NCBI GenBank assembly: GCA_905192805.1
Contig: CAJJMF010000149.1
Location: 1 to 6,377, forward strand
Source: an uncultured Sutterella sp.
Lineage (GTDB): Bacteria; Pseudomonadota; Gammaproteobacteria; Burkholderiales; Burkholderiaceae_F
Direction of reading: 5' to 3'
DNA: 6,377 nucleotides
Shown here piece after piece: positions 1-6,219 of the stretch. The notes under the pieces are model-generated. The model searched no databases. It had not been told where the DNA came from and was given only the letters and a program-made list of their open reading frames with translations. Each line of letters begins with the position of its first letter. Within the stretch, counting starts at the first letter, position 1. The translations under genes were made by a program, and so were the position numbers.

Positions 1-1
1 G

Positions 2-2008
2 AATGTCACCGTCGAAGGGAGCACTGCCATCACCGACATTGCCGCGCCTACTGGGACGGCTTACGGTGTCGTGGCCACTCCTGGGGTGGTGACGCTCAAT
101 CACTCCGTGAGTATTACGGCGCTCTCAGGGCGCTCCCGCTATAGCTTAGCGGCGATCAACAATGCCAATAACAGGGAGACAGCCTCACGCATTACGCTCG
201 CTGCCGCGGCACACGAAATCGAAGGCGACATCGTGTCGCAACGCGCCAACGATGAGGGTGAAACGCGCTATACCCAAGGGCACTCCGAGGTCACGGCGAG
301 CTTTGTCGGAGACACCGCCTATCTGAAAGGCTGGACCCACTTAGGTGCTAGCACCACCGAAGCTGCGGCAGATACCACCGAAGCTAAGGCAGATACCAGC
401 ACGTTGGATTTAACGTTTAGCGACGGAGCACGTTGGGAGATGGTGAGCTCGAATCCGAGCACCCTGGGTGAAACGCCCACGGCACGCCTGAGTTCACTCA
501 GGCTCGATAAAGGTCACGTCTACGTGGGCACCACTCAAGAAGACTTTAATAACCCCAGTACTCTCTTTGCCGACAGTGCTTCGGTGTTAGGTTCGACCAC
601 GGCGCCCGCTACTTTAGACGTGAATACCTTGTCTGGGTCGGGGGACTTTTATCTGCGTGCTCGCCTTGCCGACAATACCGACGCGTCCGACCGTGTCCGC
701 GTTCGCAAGACGGCCACCGGAAGCTTTACCTTACACGTGAAATCCTCGGGTAACAATAGCGCCCCCATGGAACAAGCCGGTTATCTCGTTGAAGTAGCCG
801 ATCCCAATACCACGGCGACCTTTACCCTTTTCAAACAAAAGCCTGTGGAGGTGGGACTTTATCAGTACACACTGGCCACCCGTGGTTCCACTACGCGTCA
901 ATGGTACTTACGACGTTTGACGAGCGAAACACCCTCGAATCGTCCGAGCTCCCCATCAACACCGTTAGTGCCAGAGACCTCGGTACCCACGGATACTCCC
1001 AACACAACGGATACCCCTTCCCCGGAAACCCCGGTGACGCCCAGCGTTCCGAGTGAGCCGGAAACCCCCGTAGCGTCTGGAAAACCTGTGTATTCCACGA
1101 GTGCACTCGCGCTCTTTAGCTTGGGGGACTTGAGTGCCCATGCGCTCCTTAACCAGGAGTCGCTTAACCATGTGCGCTATCGCCATGGCTCGATCCGTTC
1201 GCGTGCCCAGGAAGGGCTCTGGGTGGATATGGCGCATCACCATGTGAAATCCAATACCCTCGAGGACACACGCACCAAGCTGCGTTTCAACACCATGACC
1301 TTGGGCTACGACACCCAAGTCGGACAAAGTCCGTGGTTAGTGGGGGCGATTTTCTCCACCGCTAAAGGCGATCGCTCGGCTCGTCACGTACAGCCCACGA
1401 TTCGCGGGGACTTTAACCACTGGTCGGGGTCCCTTTATGCCACCTATTTGCGTGACAACGGTGCCTATATCAACCTCATAGGAACCGTCTCCCGTCTCTC
1501 GCAGGACGTAGACACGCAGATGATTGACGGCGAACCGGTCTCGGGCAAAATCAAATCCCGTGGATCAGGTGTCAGTGTGGAGTTGGGGCATAAGTTTGAT
1601 CTCTCCCGCCTCTTTTTCGTAGAGCCCTCGTTACAACTCAGCTACGGGCACTATCGCGCCCATAACACCGTGTTAAGTAACGGGATGACGCTCACACAAA
1701 CGAGCTTTAATTCGCTCACGGGCCGTGCGGGCTTCACGGCCGGGGCTAAGGTCTGGCGCGAAGGAGACCTTCTGGGTGAAGTGTGGCTCAATGCGGGGGT
1801 GATGCGTGAATTTAAGGGCGAGAGCACCCTACACGTCAATGGTGTGGCCTTTGAAGACACCCTCTTAGGGACGCGCTACTACTACGGCATGGGAGCGGAT
1901 TTAGCCTTTACGCCCAACGTGAAGCTGTATGCCGTCGCGGAGCATCAACAAGGCAAACTCATGCAGGATTCCTTGGGACTCAAAGCTGGGATTAAGTGGC
2001 AATTCTAA
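2..2008 (+). CDS. Autotransporter (type Va secretion), C-terminal part, 5' end outside window
   Basis: The reading frame is open from the left edge to a TAA stop, so the true start lies upstream; the GTG at 71 is probably internal. The visible protein is a classical monomeric autotransporter that places its passenger on the cell surface through its own barrel. Order of parts: end of a Thr/Ala/Ser-rich passenger (to about 610), a pertactin-like stabilising region (about 614-920, with LSGSGDFYLRARL and ending TRQWYLRRL), a Pro/Thr/Ser/Glu-rich linker (about 935-1087), and a barrel of about 305 residues (1088-2005). Barrel hallmarks are GLWVDMAHH, VEPSLQLSYGHY, LTGRAGFTAGAKV, YYYGMGADL and the terminal IKWQF, whose final Phe is the usual BamA recognition signal. 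No protease or other catalytic motif is visible in the passenger remnant, so the surface function (adhesion, aggregation or other) cannot be told. The family call is secure; the role is unknown. Confidence 0.93.
   Translation, partial: NVTVEGSTAITDIAAPTGTAYGVVATPGVVTLNHSVSITALSGRSRYSLAAINNANNRETASRITLAAAAHEIEGDIVSQRANDEGETRYTQGHSEVTASFVGDTAYLKGWTHLGASTTEAAADTTEAKADTSTLDLTFSDGARWEMVSSNPSTLGETPTARLSSLRLDKGHVYVGTTQEDFNNPSTLFADSASVLGSTTAPATLDVNTLSGSGDFYLRARLADNTDASDRVRVRKTATGSFTLHVKSSGNNSAPMEQAGYLVEVADPNTTATFTLFKQKPVEVGLYQYTLATRGSTTRQWYLRRLTSETPSNRPSSPSTPLVPETSVPTDTPNTTDTPSPETPVTPSVPSEPETPVASGKPVYSTSALALFSLGDLSAHALLNQESLNHVRYRHGSIRSRAQEGLWVDMAHHHVKSNTLEDTRTKLRFNTMTLGYDTQVGQSPWLVGAIFSTAKGDRSARHVQPTIRGDFNHWSGSLYATYLRDNGAYINLIGTVSRLSQDVDTQMIDGEPVSGKIKSRGSGVSVELGHKFDLSRLFFVEPSLQLSYGHYRAHNTVLSNGMTLTQTSFNSLTGRAGFTAGAKVWREGDLLGEVWLNAGVMREFKGESTLHVNGVAFEDTLLGTRYYYGMGADLAFTPNVKLYAVAEHQQGKLMQDSLGLKAGIKWQF
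353..394 (+). repeat. Two tandem 21-bp units in the autotransporter passenger
   Basis: Two adjacent 21-bp units (353-373 and 374-394) differ at only two bases and are followed by a partial third copy of about five bases. They encode TTEAAAD and TTEAKAD, so each unit adds seven residues in frame. This looks like a recent in-frame duplication in a Thr/Ala-rich part of the passenger. Confidence 0.8.
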
Positions 2009-2035
2009 CCGCGATTCCCGTCGCATACCTCACCG

Positions 2036-2060
2036 TGGGTCTGGCCTTGGGTCAGACCCA
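2036..2060 (+). terminator. Inverted repeat after the autotransporter gene, possible terminator
   Basis: Perfect 8-bp arms TGGGTCTG (2036-2043) and CAGACCCA (2053-2060) enclose a 9-base loop, 27 bases after the autotransporter stop. The position suits a transcription terminator. The following bases (TGTCGTATTC) are not a real T-run, and on the other strand there is none either, so it may be a weak intrinsic terminator, a 3'-end stabilising hairpin, or a barrier between the two convergent transcripts. Confidence 0.45.
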
Positions 2061-2252
2061 TGTCGTATTCATAGCAACGAAGAAATCCTCGTACATCGTC
2101 CCTAACGGGTACACGAAGTCCCAACCCAACCGAGTCAGCCGTGCCTAGCCTGTGGAGAGAACACAAGCGACAGAGCCACCACGCCCCAAAAAACGGTGTG
2201 ATAAAGAATAAAGGGAAAAAAGGAAAGGAAGGGGGAAGTGCTGAGGAAAGTG
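2061..2252. other. Non-coding spacer with purine-rich tract, 3' of tRNA-Gly
   Basis: No credible gene lies here. From about 2203 to 2250 the + strand is almost entirely A and G, so the - strand, which is the RNA-like strand downstream of tRNA-Gly, is a pyrimidine tract with several T-runs. No hairpin precedes the T-runs, so the tract may serve as an unstructured U-rich trailer for tRNA processing and termination. Frames crossing this stretch and the tRNA are artefacts. Confidence 0.5.
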
Positions 2253-2327
2253 TGGAGCGGGTGAAGGGAATCGAACCCTCGTCTCTAGCTTGGAAGGCTA
2301 GGGTAATAGCCATTATACGACACCCGC
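2253..2327 (-). tRNA. tRNA-Gly (anticodon TCC)
   Basis: Read on the - strand the 75-base sequence folds as a full cloverleaf. The acceptor stem GCGGGTG pairs with CACCCGC over all 7 bp, followed by discriminator T and a genome-encoded CCA (2253-2255). The D arm closes GTA with TAC. The anticodon arm has stem CTAGC/GCTAG and loop CTTCCAA, giving anticodon TCC, which reads GGA and probably GGG. The variable loop is 4 bases. The T arm is GAGGG-TTCGATT-CCCTT. It decodes glycine, lies downstream of the Nudix gene on the same strand, and seems to have its own promoter in the 100-bp gap. Confidence 0.97.
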
Positions 2328-2346
2328 ATTTGGCGATAGAAGACGA

Positions 2347-2376
2347 ATACTAGCACAACTGTGTGTGTTTTGGCAA
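2347..2376 (-). promoter_or_regulatory. Sigma-70-type promoter for tRNA-Gly
   Basis: On the - strand TTGCCA (2371-2376) and TAGTAT (2347-2352) are separated by 18 bases. The -10 box ends 19 bases before the first tRNA base, which leaves room for a short 5' leader to be removed by RNase P. The match is reasonable but unverified. Read-through from the Nudix gene is also possible, since no clear terminator separates the two. Confidence 0.55.
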
Positions 2377-2427
2377 ATGTTACCCGCTTCGATCACCCGT
2401 CTATCCAACAATCAAGGGAGATTGGCG

Positions 2428-3054
2428 CTAGGCGTTCTCAGCCTTTGCTTGTTTGGCCAAATAGGCTTGTGCCCAAAAGACCCCGACCAAGGTTTTCACA
2501 TCGGTCACACGACCATCTAAACACATGGCCACCGCCTCAGCAAGTGGCACACGATAAATTTCCAAATACTCCCCAGGATCGAGCGCTTGCTCACCAATCT
2601 CCAACGATTGAGCCAAATAAATCACGATGTGCTCATCACTGTAGCCAATGGCATTATTGATGACGCCCAACTTCACCCATTCATTTGCCTTCACGCCGCA
2701 CTCTTCATGAAGCTCTCGGGCTGCACACACCGCTTCGTCCTCATTGGGGTCGATTTTCCCCGCAGGGATTTCCCAGAAGGCACGGCGTAAGGGATGGCGC
2801 CACTGACGCTCGAAAATGATATTTCCTTCCTCGTCTATCGCCACAATGGCACACGCACCACGATGCGGTAGCACAATGCGTCGCCCCGCTTCTCCCCCAG
2901 GCAGAATCACTTGTTCTTCAACCATTCGAATAAAGTGGTTCTCATAAATCGTGCGCTCGGAGACGGTACGTTCTTCCAAGGGATCGGGAGAACGCTCCGC
3001 ACGAGGAGCGGGCAAGGCAATGAGGGGAATCGTGATGGACGTATCTTTGGTCAT
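2428..3054 (-). CDS. Nudix hydrolase, ADP-ribose pyrophosphatase type
   Basis: This 208-residue protein should hydrolyse ADP-ribose or a related nucleoside-diphosphate sugar to AMP and a sugar phosphate in the cytoplasm, using divalent metal. It carries a perfect Nudix box GX5EX7REUXEEXGU at residues 99-121: G99, E105, R113, E114, E117, E118, G120, V121. The preceding FWEIPAG (93-99) and RQWRHPLRR (83-91) are typical of the NudF/YffH-like ADP-ribose branch, as is the length. The first 30 residues are Pro/Arg-rich and look like a variable extension. The ATG has an AGGAAG ribosome site (3062-3067) with a 7-base spacer, which supports this start. The gene is divergent from the DadA-like gene and ends about 100 bp before tRNA-Gly. 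The family is certain; the preferred substrate is inferred. Confidence 0.92.
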   Translation of the reverse strand: MTKDTSITIPLIALPAPRAERSPDPLEERTVSERTIYENHFIRMVEEQVILPGGEAGRRIVLPHRGACAIVAIDEEGNIIFERQWRHPLRRAFWEIPAGKIDPNEDEAVCAARELHEECGVKANEWVKLGVINNAIGYSDEHIVIYLAQSLEIGEQALDPGEYLEIYRVPLAEAVAMCLDGRVTDVKTLVGVFWAQAYLAKQAKAENA

Positions 3055-3090
3055 AGTGAGACTTCCTAGGCATTAAGCTCAATTTCCTTC

Positions 3091-3096
3091 ATTGTA
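3091..3096 (-). promoter_or_regulatory. Candidate -10 box for the Nudix gene
   Basis: TACAAT on the - strand lies 36 bases before the Nudix start codon. The expected -35 position (about 3114-3119) reads AGCCAA, a poor match, so the promoter would be weak or activator-dependent. Confidence 0.35.
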
Positions 3097-3114
3097 AAAC
3101 GCTTCGCTGTCCAT

Positions 3115-3128
3115 TGGCTTAATAGCCA
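3115..3128. promoter_or_regulatory. Small palindrome in the divergent promoter region, possible operator
   Basis: TGGCT-TAAT-AGCCA forms 5-bp perfect arms around a 4-base centre. It lies near the middle of the region between the divergent Nudix and DadA-like genes and overlaps the expected -35 position of the Nudix promoter. A regulator site for one or both genes is possible, but a palindrome this short can occur by chance. Confidence 0.25.
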
Positions 3129-3168
3129 GCCCTTCCCCGAGTGAGTACGCTCGCCAAAGAAAGTTCGC

Positions 3169-3174
3169 TACAAT
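3169..3174 (+). promoter_or_regulatory. Candidate -10 box for the DadA-like gene
   Basis: TACAAT lies 32 bases before the ATG of the DadA-like gene and mirrors the TACAAT of the Nudix gene on the other strand. No good -35 hexamer stands 16-18 bases upstream (TACGCT at best). Confidence 0.35.
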
Positions 3175-3206
3175 GGTAGTTCATTTCTTTCACATTTTGA
3201 GGATGT

Positions 3207-4391
3207 ATGCAAGTCGTCGTTGTCGGGGCAGGGGTAACTGGGTTGATGAGTGCTTTTGTGTTAACCCAGCGCAAACACCAGGTGACCGTGCTCGAAGCAC
3301 GTTCGAGCGCTTGTCAAGAGGCCAGTTATAGTTGCTCAGGCACCCTTGGCGATCCCACTCCGACCTTGCTCGCCTCGCCCTCCAGTGACACAGGGCATTT
3401 AGGCTCTGAAGCCCCCTTAGTGTATGGAAGTTCCGCTTTTTTAAAGCATCCGCACTTTATCCGTAAGCTCCTTCAAAATAAAGACGCAGCACTCTACGCA
3501 AGTCGACTCGCGCTCTTTCAGGAATTGAGCGTCCTCTCAACGGACCAATACCGTCAGTTTTGTGCGCAAGAAGGGTTTACTCTGCAAGAAAGTGCAGGAA
3601 CACTGCTGGCCACGCGGGACTCTCAGCCCCACGAAGGACCGTCCAATGCACCGCTGGAGCAGTGGTTACAGATTGAACCGGCGCTCTATGCGGTATCGCC
3701 ACAAACCCACTGGCAATTTAGCCGAGCCACGTCGTGGTCGATCAGTTACTTTGCTAAACAACTCAAGGAGTGGCTCCTTGAGCATGGGGTTAACCTCTTA
3801 TCAAACCAAACTGTCACGGATTTTATCGTCGAAGGCGAGCGGGCCGTTGGGGTAAAAACGGCTACCCAAACCATTCATGCCGACGCCATCGTCGTCACGG
3901 CTGGATTGGGGAGCACACCGCTTTTGAAGCGCTTAAAGCTCAAATGCCCTTTAGTAACCCTCACGCGATGCTTTTCCAATACGCTCCTTTTAAACGACAC
4001 CCCACGGTTGCGTCATGCCGTAAAAGACACGCAAGGCTACCATTTAGCCCCCTTGGATGACTTTTTGCGTATCCAAGGCCGTTGGTTTTTAGGTGACGAA
4101 ACCGAATTTGATCGGGAAAACGAGTACAAAGCGCTCTGGGAAACGGCGATGTATTTTGTCCCCGAATTAGCGCAGTGGAATAACGCGCGTTATCTCTCAC
4201 AAAAAGTCCTCAGCACACCCGACGGCTTAGCGCTCGTTGGGGCGAGCCCCGTACCGGGCGTCTACCTCAACATGGCTGGCGGTATTCACGGCGCAGACTA
4301 TGCGCCCGTTTATGCCCAAACCCTAGCCGATGCAATCGAGGGCAACGATTCGCCCTACCTGAGCGCACTGAGTCCGATGCGATTTCATTGA
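3207..4391 (+). CDS. FAD-dependent oxidoreductase, D-amino-acid dehydrogenase (DadA)-like
   Basis: This 394-residue protein belongs to the DAO/DadA flavoprotein superfamily, which oxidises amino acids or other secondary or primary amines and passes electrons to the respiratory chain. Seen in the sequence: an N-terminal Rossmann dinucleotide motif GAGVTG (7-12) with E30 ending the second strand (ribose contact), EASYSCSG (38-45) at the place of the usual EASFANAG, a second FAD segment VVTAGLGS (229-236), and C-terminal STPDGLALVG (336-345) followed by NMAGGIHGADYAP (355-367). No signal peptide or membrane helix is present. The Rossmann fold begins at residue 3, which fixes the start although the GAGGA ribosome site (3199-3203) is only 3 bases away. 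Compared with typical DadA of about 415-430 residues it is short, and it lacks the usual RPxTPDG and GHG signatures, so the substrate may not be a D-amino acid. Another DAO-family amine oxidase is a fair alternative. Confidence 0.82.
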   Translation: MQVVVVGAGVTGLMSAFVLTQRKHQVTVLEARSSACQEASYSCSGTLGDPTPTLLASPSSDTGHLGSEAPLVYGSSAFLKHPHFIRKLLQNKDAALYASRLALFQELSVLSTDQYRQFCAQEGFTLQESAGTLLATRDSQPHEGPSNAPLEQWLQIEPALYAVSPQTHWQFSRATSWSISYFAKQLKEWLLEHGVNLLSNQTVTDFIVEGERAVGVKTATQTIHADAIVVTAGLGSTPLLKRLKLKCPLVTLTRCFSNTLLLNDTPRLRHAVKDTQGYHLAPLDDFLRIQGRWFLGDETEFDRENEYKALWETAMYFVPELAQWNNARYLSQKVLSTPDGLALVGASPVPGVYLNMAGGIHGADYAPVYAQTLADAIEGNDSPYLSALSPMRFH

Positions 4392-4414
4392 TCCGAATCA
4401 CTTTAGGCTAAAAT
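4388..4414 (+). promoter_or_regulatory. Weak candidate promoter for nnr
   Basis: TAAAAT (4409-4414) is a good -10 box. The nearest -35-like hexamer, TTGATC (4388-4393), overlaps the stop codon of the upstream gene and is only 15 bases away, shorter than normal. nnr could equally be transcribed together with the DadA-like gene. Confidence 0.25.
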
Positions 4415-4460
4415 GTGAGCCAAAAATTGCCTGACGCGAGTGACTCACACCCCTTCAGGC
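4414..4460 (+). repeat. Two interleaved inverted repeats upstream of nnr
   Basis: TGTGAG (4414-4419) pairs with CTCACA (4444-4449), and GCCTGA (4429-4434) pairs with TCAGGC (4455-4460). The arms alternate, so in RNA they could form an H-type pseudoknot or two mutually exclusive hairpins. A further small palindrome GAGT-G-ACTC sits at 4438-4446. No T-run follows, so a terminator is unlikely. The function is unknown. Confidence 0.4.
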
Positions 4461-4493
4461 GTACTCTTTGTATGAAGAAGGACATCCATCGCT

Positions 4494-5978
4494 ATGAGTC
4501 TTACGATCTTAAATGCCGACGAATTGGCTAGCCTCGAACATCGTGCCGCCAATCAACTCGGCGAGAGCACTCTCATGAACCGCGCCGGGGCGGCTGCCGC
4601 CCGTCTCATCTCGGAACGTTTACCGCACACTGCGAGTGTTACGGTCTTAGTGGGGCCAGGCAATAACGGGGGCGACGCGCTCGCGCTCGCCTGCGAATTG
4701 AAGGCTGCCGATCGTGATGTGATTGTCGTTTTACCCGGAGGTCGTCAACCCACCTCCGCCCTCGCCTTAGCCCAATTAAAGCGCTGGACGGAATTAGGCG
4801 GTGAAGTCGCTGAAGACCCCTACATGACGCGTAAAGCCGACTGTGTGGTCGATGGGCTCTTTGGGATTGGACTCAAAAAAGCCATTCAAGGCGACTACTT
4901 AGATGCTGTCCTTTGGTTTAACGAACGTCAAGCCCTCAAGATTTCGTTGGATGTCCCCTCGGGACTCGATTTCCAGACCGGCAATTGGGTGGGTCTACCA
5001 GGGTGCCATGCCGACATTACCCTCACGTTTTTAGCAACCAAAGCTGGGCTCTATATGAATGAAGGGGCGGATGCCGCGGGCGAAATCGTGGTGGATTCGC
5101 TCGATGTGTCCATTCCGCTCAGCAACCTCTCCGTGATTGGTGCGGACGAAATTCAGCATGTCGTACGCCCTCGCTTACGTCATTCGCACAAAGGCAACTA
5201 TGGGCACGTCGCCGTTGTAGGCGGTCAAACCGGGATGATTGGAGCCACTCTACTCGCGGCACGCGTAGCGCTCACCTCGGGGGCGGGTCGTGTCACGGTA
5301 TTCCCGTTGAGTGACGCGGCGCCCTCCGTGGATATGCTCTACCCAGAACTCATGTTCAATCACGTGAGTGCACGGTTTGAAGAAGCCTCCGTCATCGTGA
5401 TTGGCTGCGGTTTAGGTCAATCGACCGAAGCCAAGGCCTTGGTGCAACGGGCCCTTGCCTCCGACAAGCCGGTCGTGTTTGATGCCGATGCGCTCAACGT
5501 GATTGCAAGCGACGTGAAGTTGCAAGATCAACTCCTTGCCCGTCAAGCACCGAGCGTCTTAACGCCACACCCCGGCGAAGCGGCCAAACTGTTACGTCGT
5601 GAGACTGCGGGGGTGAACGTGGATCGCGTGGCCGCTTGTCGCGAACTCGCTACCCAAAGTGGTGCCATCGTCGTCTTAAAGGGGGTGGGGAGTGTCGTGT
5701 CCTTGCGTTCAGCACGCGCTTGGATTAACCCCACGGGGACGCCTGCACTTGCCACCGCAGGTAGCGGTGACGTTTTAGCGGGTATGATCGCCGCGATGTT
5801 TGCCCAGGGTTACGACATGGTCGAAGCCGTACATGCGGGCGTTTATTTGCATGGGCTTGCTTCGGAAGGCATCGAAGCTGGTATGACGGCGAGCGATATC
5901 GCGCCCAATGCGATGGCCATTTTGCAAGACGCCCGTGTCAACGGAACGCTACTGAATCGCGACGCCTGCTTTATTTAA
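4494..5978 (+). CDS. nnr: Bifunctional NAD(P)H-hydrate epimerase / ADP-dependent NAD(P)H-hydrate dehydratase
   Basis: Nnr repairs NADHX and NADPHX, the hydrated, inactive forms of the reduced cofactors. The N-terminal YjeF_N domain (about residues 1-215) interconverts R and S epimers; the C-terminal ribokinase-like domain (about 225-494) dehydrates the S form using ADP. Diagnostic motifs are GPGNNGGDAL (54-63), DGLFGIGL (120-127) and DVPSGLD (153-159) for the epimerase, then KGNYGHVAVVGG (233-244), DADALN (330-335), TPHPGEAAKL (357-366), VLKGVGSVV (394-402) and NPTGTPALATAGSGDVLAG (412-430) with the presumed catalytic Asp at 426. The length of 494 residues is typical of the fused bacterial enzyme and both domains look intact. 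AGAAGGA (4476-4482) stands 11 bases before the ATG, slightly far but usable. It follows the DadA-like gene by 102 bp on the same strand and is closed by a strong terminator. Confidence 0.96.
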   Translation: MSLTILNADELASLEHRAANQLGESTLMNRAGAAAARLISERLPHTASVTVLVGPGNNGGDALALACELKAADRDVIVVLPGGRQPTSALALAQLKRWTELGGEVAEDPYMTRKADCVVDGLFGIGLKKAIQGDYLDAVLWFNERQALKISLDVPSGLDFQTGNWVGLPGCHADITLTFLATKAGLYMNEGADAAGEIVVDSLDVSIPLSNLSVIGADEIQHVVRPRLRHSHKGNYGHVAVVGGQTGMIGATLLAARVALTSGAGRVTVFPLSDAAPSVDMLYPELMFNHVSARFEEASVIVIGCGLGQSTEAKALVQRALASDKPVVFDADALNVIASDVKLQDQLLARQAPSVLTPHPGEAAKLLRRETAGVNVDRVAACRELATQSGAIVVLKGVGSVVSLRSARAWINPTGTPALATAGSGDVLAGMIAAMFAQGYDMVEAVHAGVYLHGLASEGIEAGMTASDIAPNAMAILQDARVNGTLLNRDACFI

Positions 5979-5995
5979 GTCAACGACTCTCCCAT

Positions 5996-6021
5996 AACGA
6001 GGCTCCTCACGGAGCCTCGTT
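5996..6021 (+). terminator. Hairpin terminator after nnr
   Basis: A perfect 11-bp GC-rich stem, AACGAGGCTCC (5996-6006) with GGAGCCTCGTT (6011-6021), encloses the tetraloop TCAC, 17 bases after the nnr stop. The following GCGTTTATC is a weak T-tract, but stem strength and position support an intrinsic terminator for nnr or for the DadA-like gene plus nnr. Confidence 0.85.
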
Positions 6022-6078
6022 GCGTTTATCCCCCCTTCCTCAATCATCTCCCCTCACTTGACCTTTTTTCTTTCCATT

Positions 6079-6107
6079 TTGCTTCACCCTCGTTTCTCAG
6101 GCATACT
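6079..6107 (+). promoter_or_regulatory. Candidate promoter for the exported-protein gene
   Basis: TTGCTT (6079-6084) and CATACT (6102-6107) are separated by 17 bases, which is ideal. The hexamer matches are only moderate. The promoter lies past the nnr terminator, within a pyrimidine-rich stretch (about 6028-6098). A start near 6114 would give a leader of roughly 100 bases that includes the possible structure at 6130-6174. Confidence 0.35.
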
Positions 6108-6129
6108 GTTAACACCGTTGGTTTGACGC

Positions 6130-6174
6130 GGCGTGAGGCTCTCGGGAAAACCCTAGACAACGCCAAGAACCGAG
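6130..6174 (+). promoter_or_regulatory. Potentially structured 5' leader of the exported-protein gene
   Basis: GGCGT (6130-6134) can pair with ACGCC (6160-6164), and CTCGG (6141-6145) can pair with CCGAG (6170-6174). These pairings interleave, giving a pseudoknot topology or a switch between alternatives. A small GGG-AAAA-CCC hairpin (6144-6153) lies inside and would compete. It matches no riboswitch family that I can recognise. The stems are only 5 bp, so chance pairing is possible. Confidence 0.25.
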
Positions 6175-6183
6175 CTCATTAAA

Positions 6184-6219
6184 ATGAAAGGCAAACGTGT
6201 TTGGTGGGAGAACGCATGA
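6184..6219 (+). CDS. Possible 11-codon leader peptide, overlapping the next start
   Basis: The frame encodes MKGKRVWWENA and stops with TGA at 6217-6219, overlapping the ATG of the exported-protein gene (6216-6218) in an ATGA arrangement typical of translational coupling. It holds two adjacent Trp codons. No clear Shine-Dalgarno sequence precedes it; only purine-containing AAGAA (6165-6169) is near. It may be a real upstream frame that couples or tunes translation, or chance. Confidence 0.2.
   Translation: MKGKRVWWENA

Noticed and set aside
965..1327. A - strand frame of 120 codons opposite the autotransporter
   Set aside because: It is an antisense shadow of the Pro/Thr-rich linker and barrel start, with no recognisable domain.
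2081..2120. Imperfect hairpin TCGTAC / GTACACGA with an inner CCC-TAAC-GGG
   Set aside because: The outer stem needs a 2-base bulge and the inner one is only 3 bp, with no promoter or T-tract to suggest a small RNA.
2005..2313. A - strand frame of 102 codons
   Set aside because: It starts inside tRNA-Gly and runs through the pyrimidine tract and the inverted repeat, with no family signature or ribosome site.
2141..2353. A + strand frame of 70 codons across the tRNA region
   Set aside because: It is the antisense reading of tRNA-Gly (giving a VKGIEPSSLAWK-like string often misannotated as protein) plus the purine tract.
4472..4531. A 19-codon frame (MKKDIHRY...) overlapping the nnr start
   Set aside because: It has no ribosome site of its own, and its first codons coincide with the nnr Shine-Dalgarno sequence, so it is probably chance.
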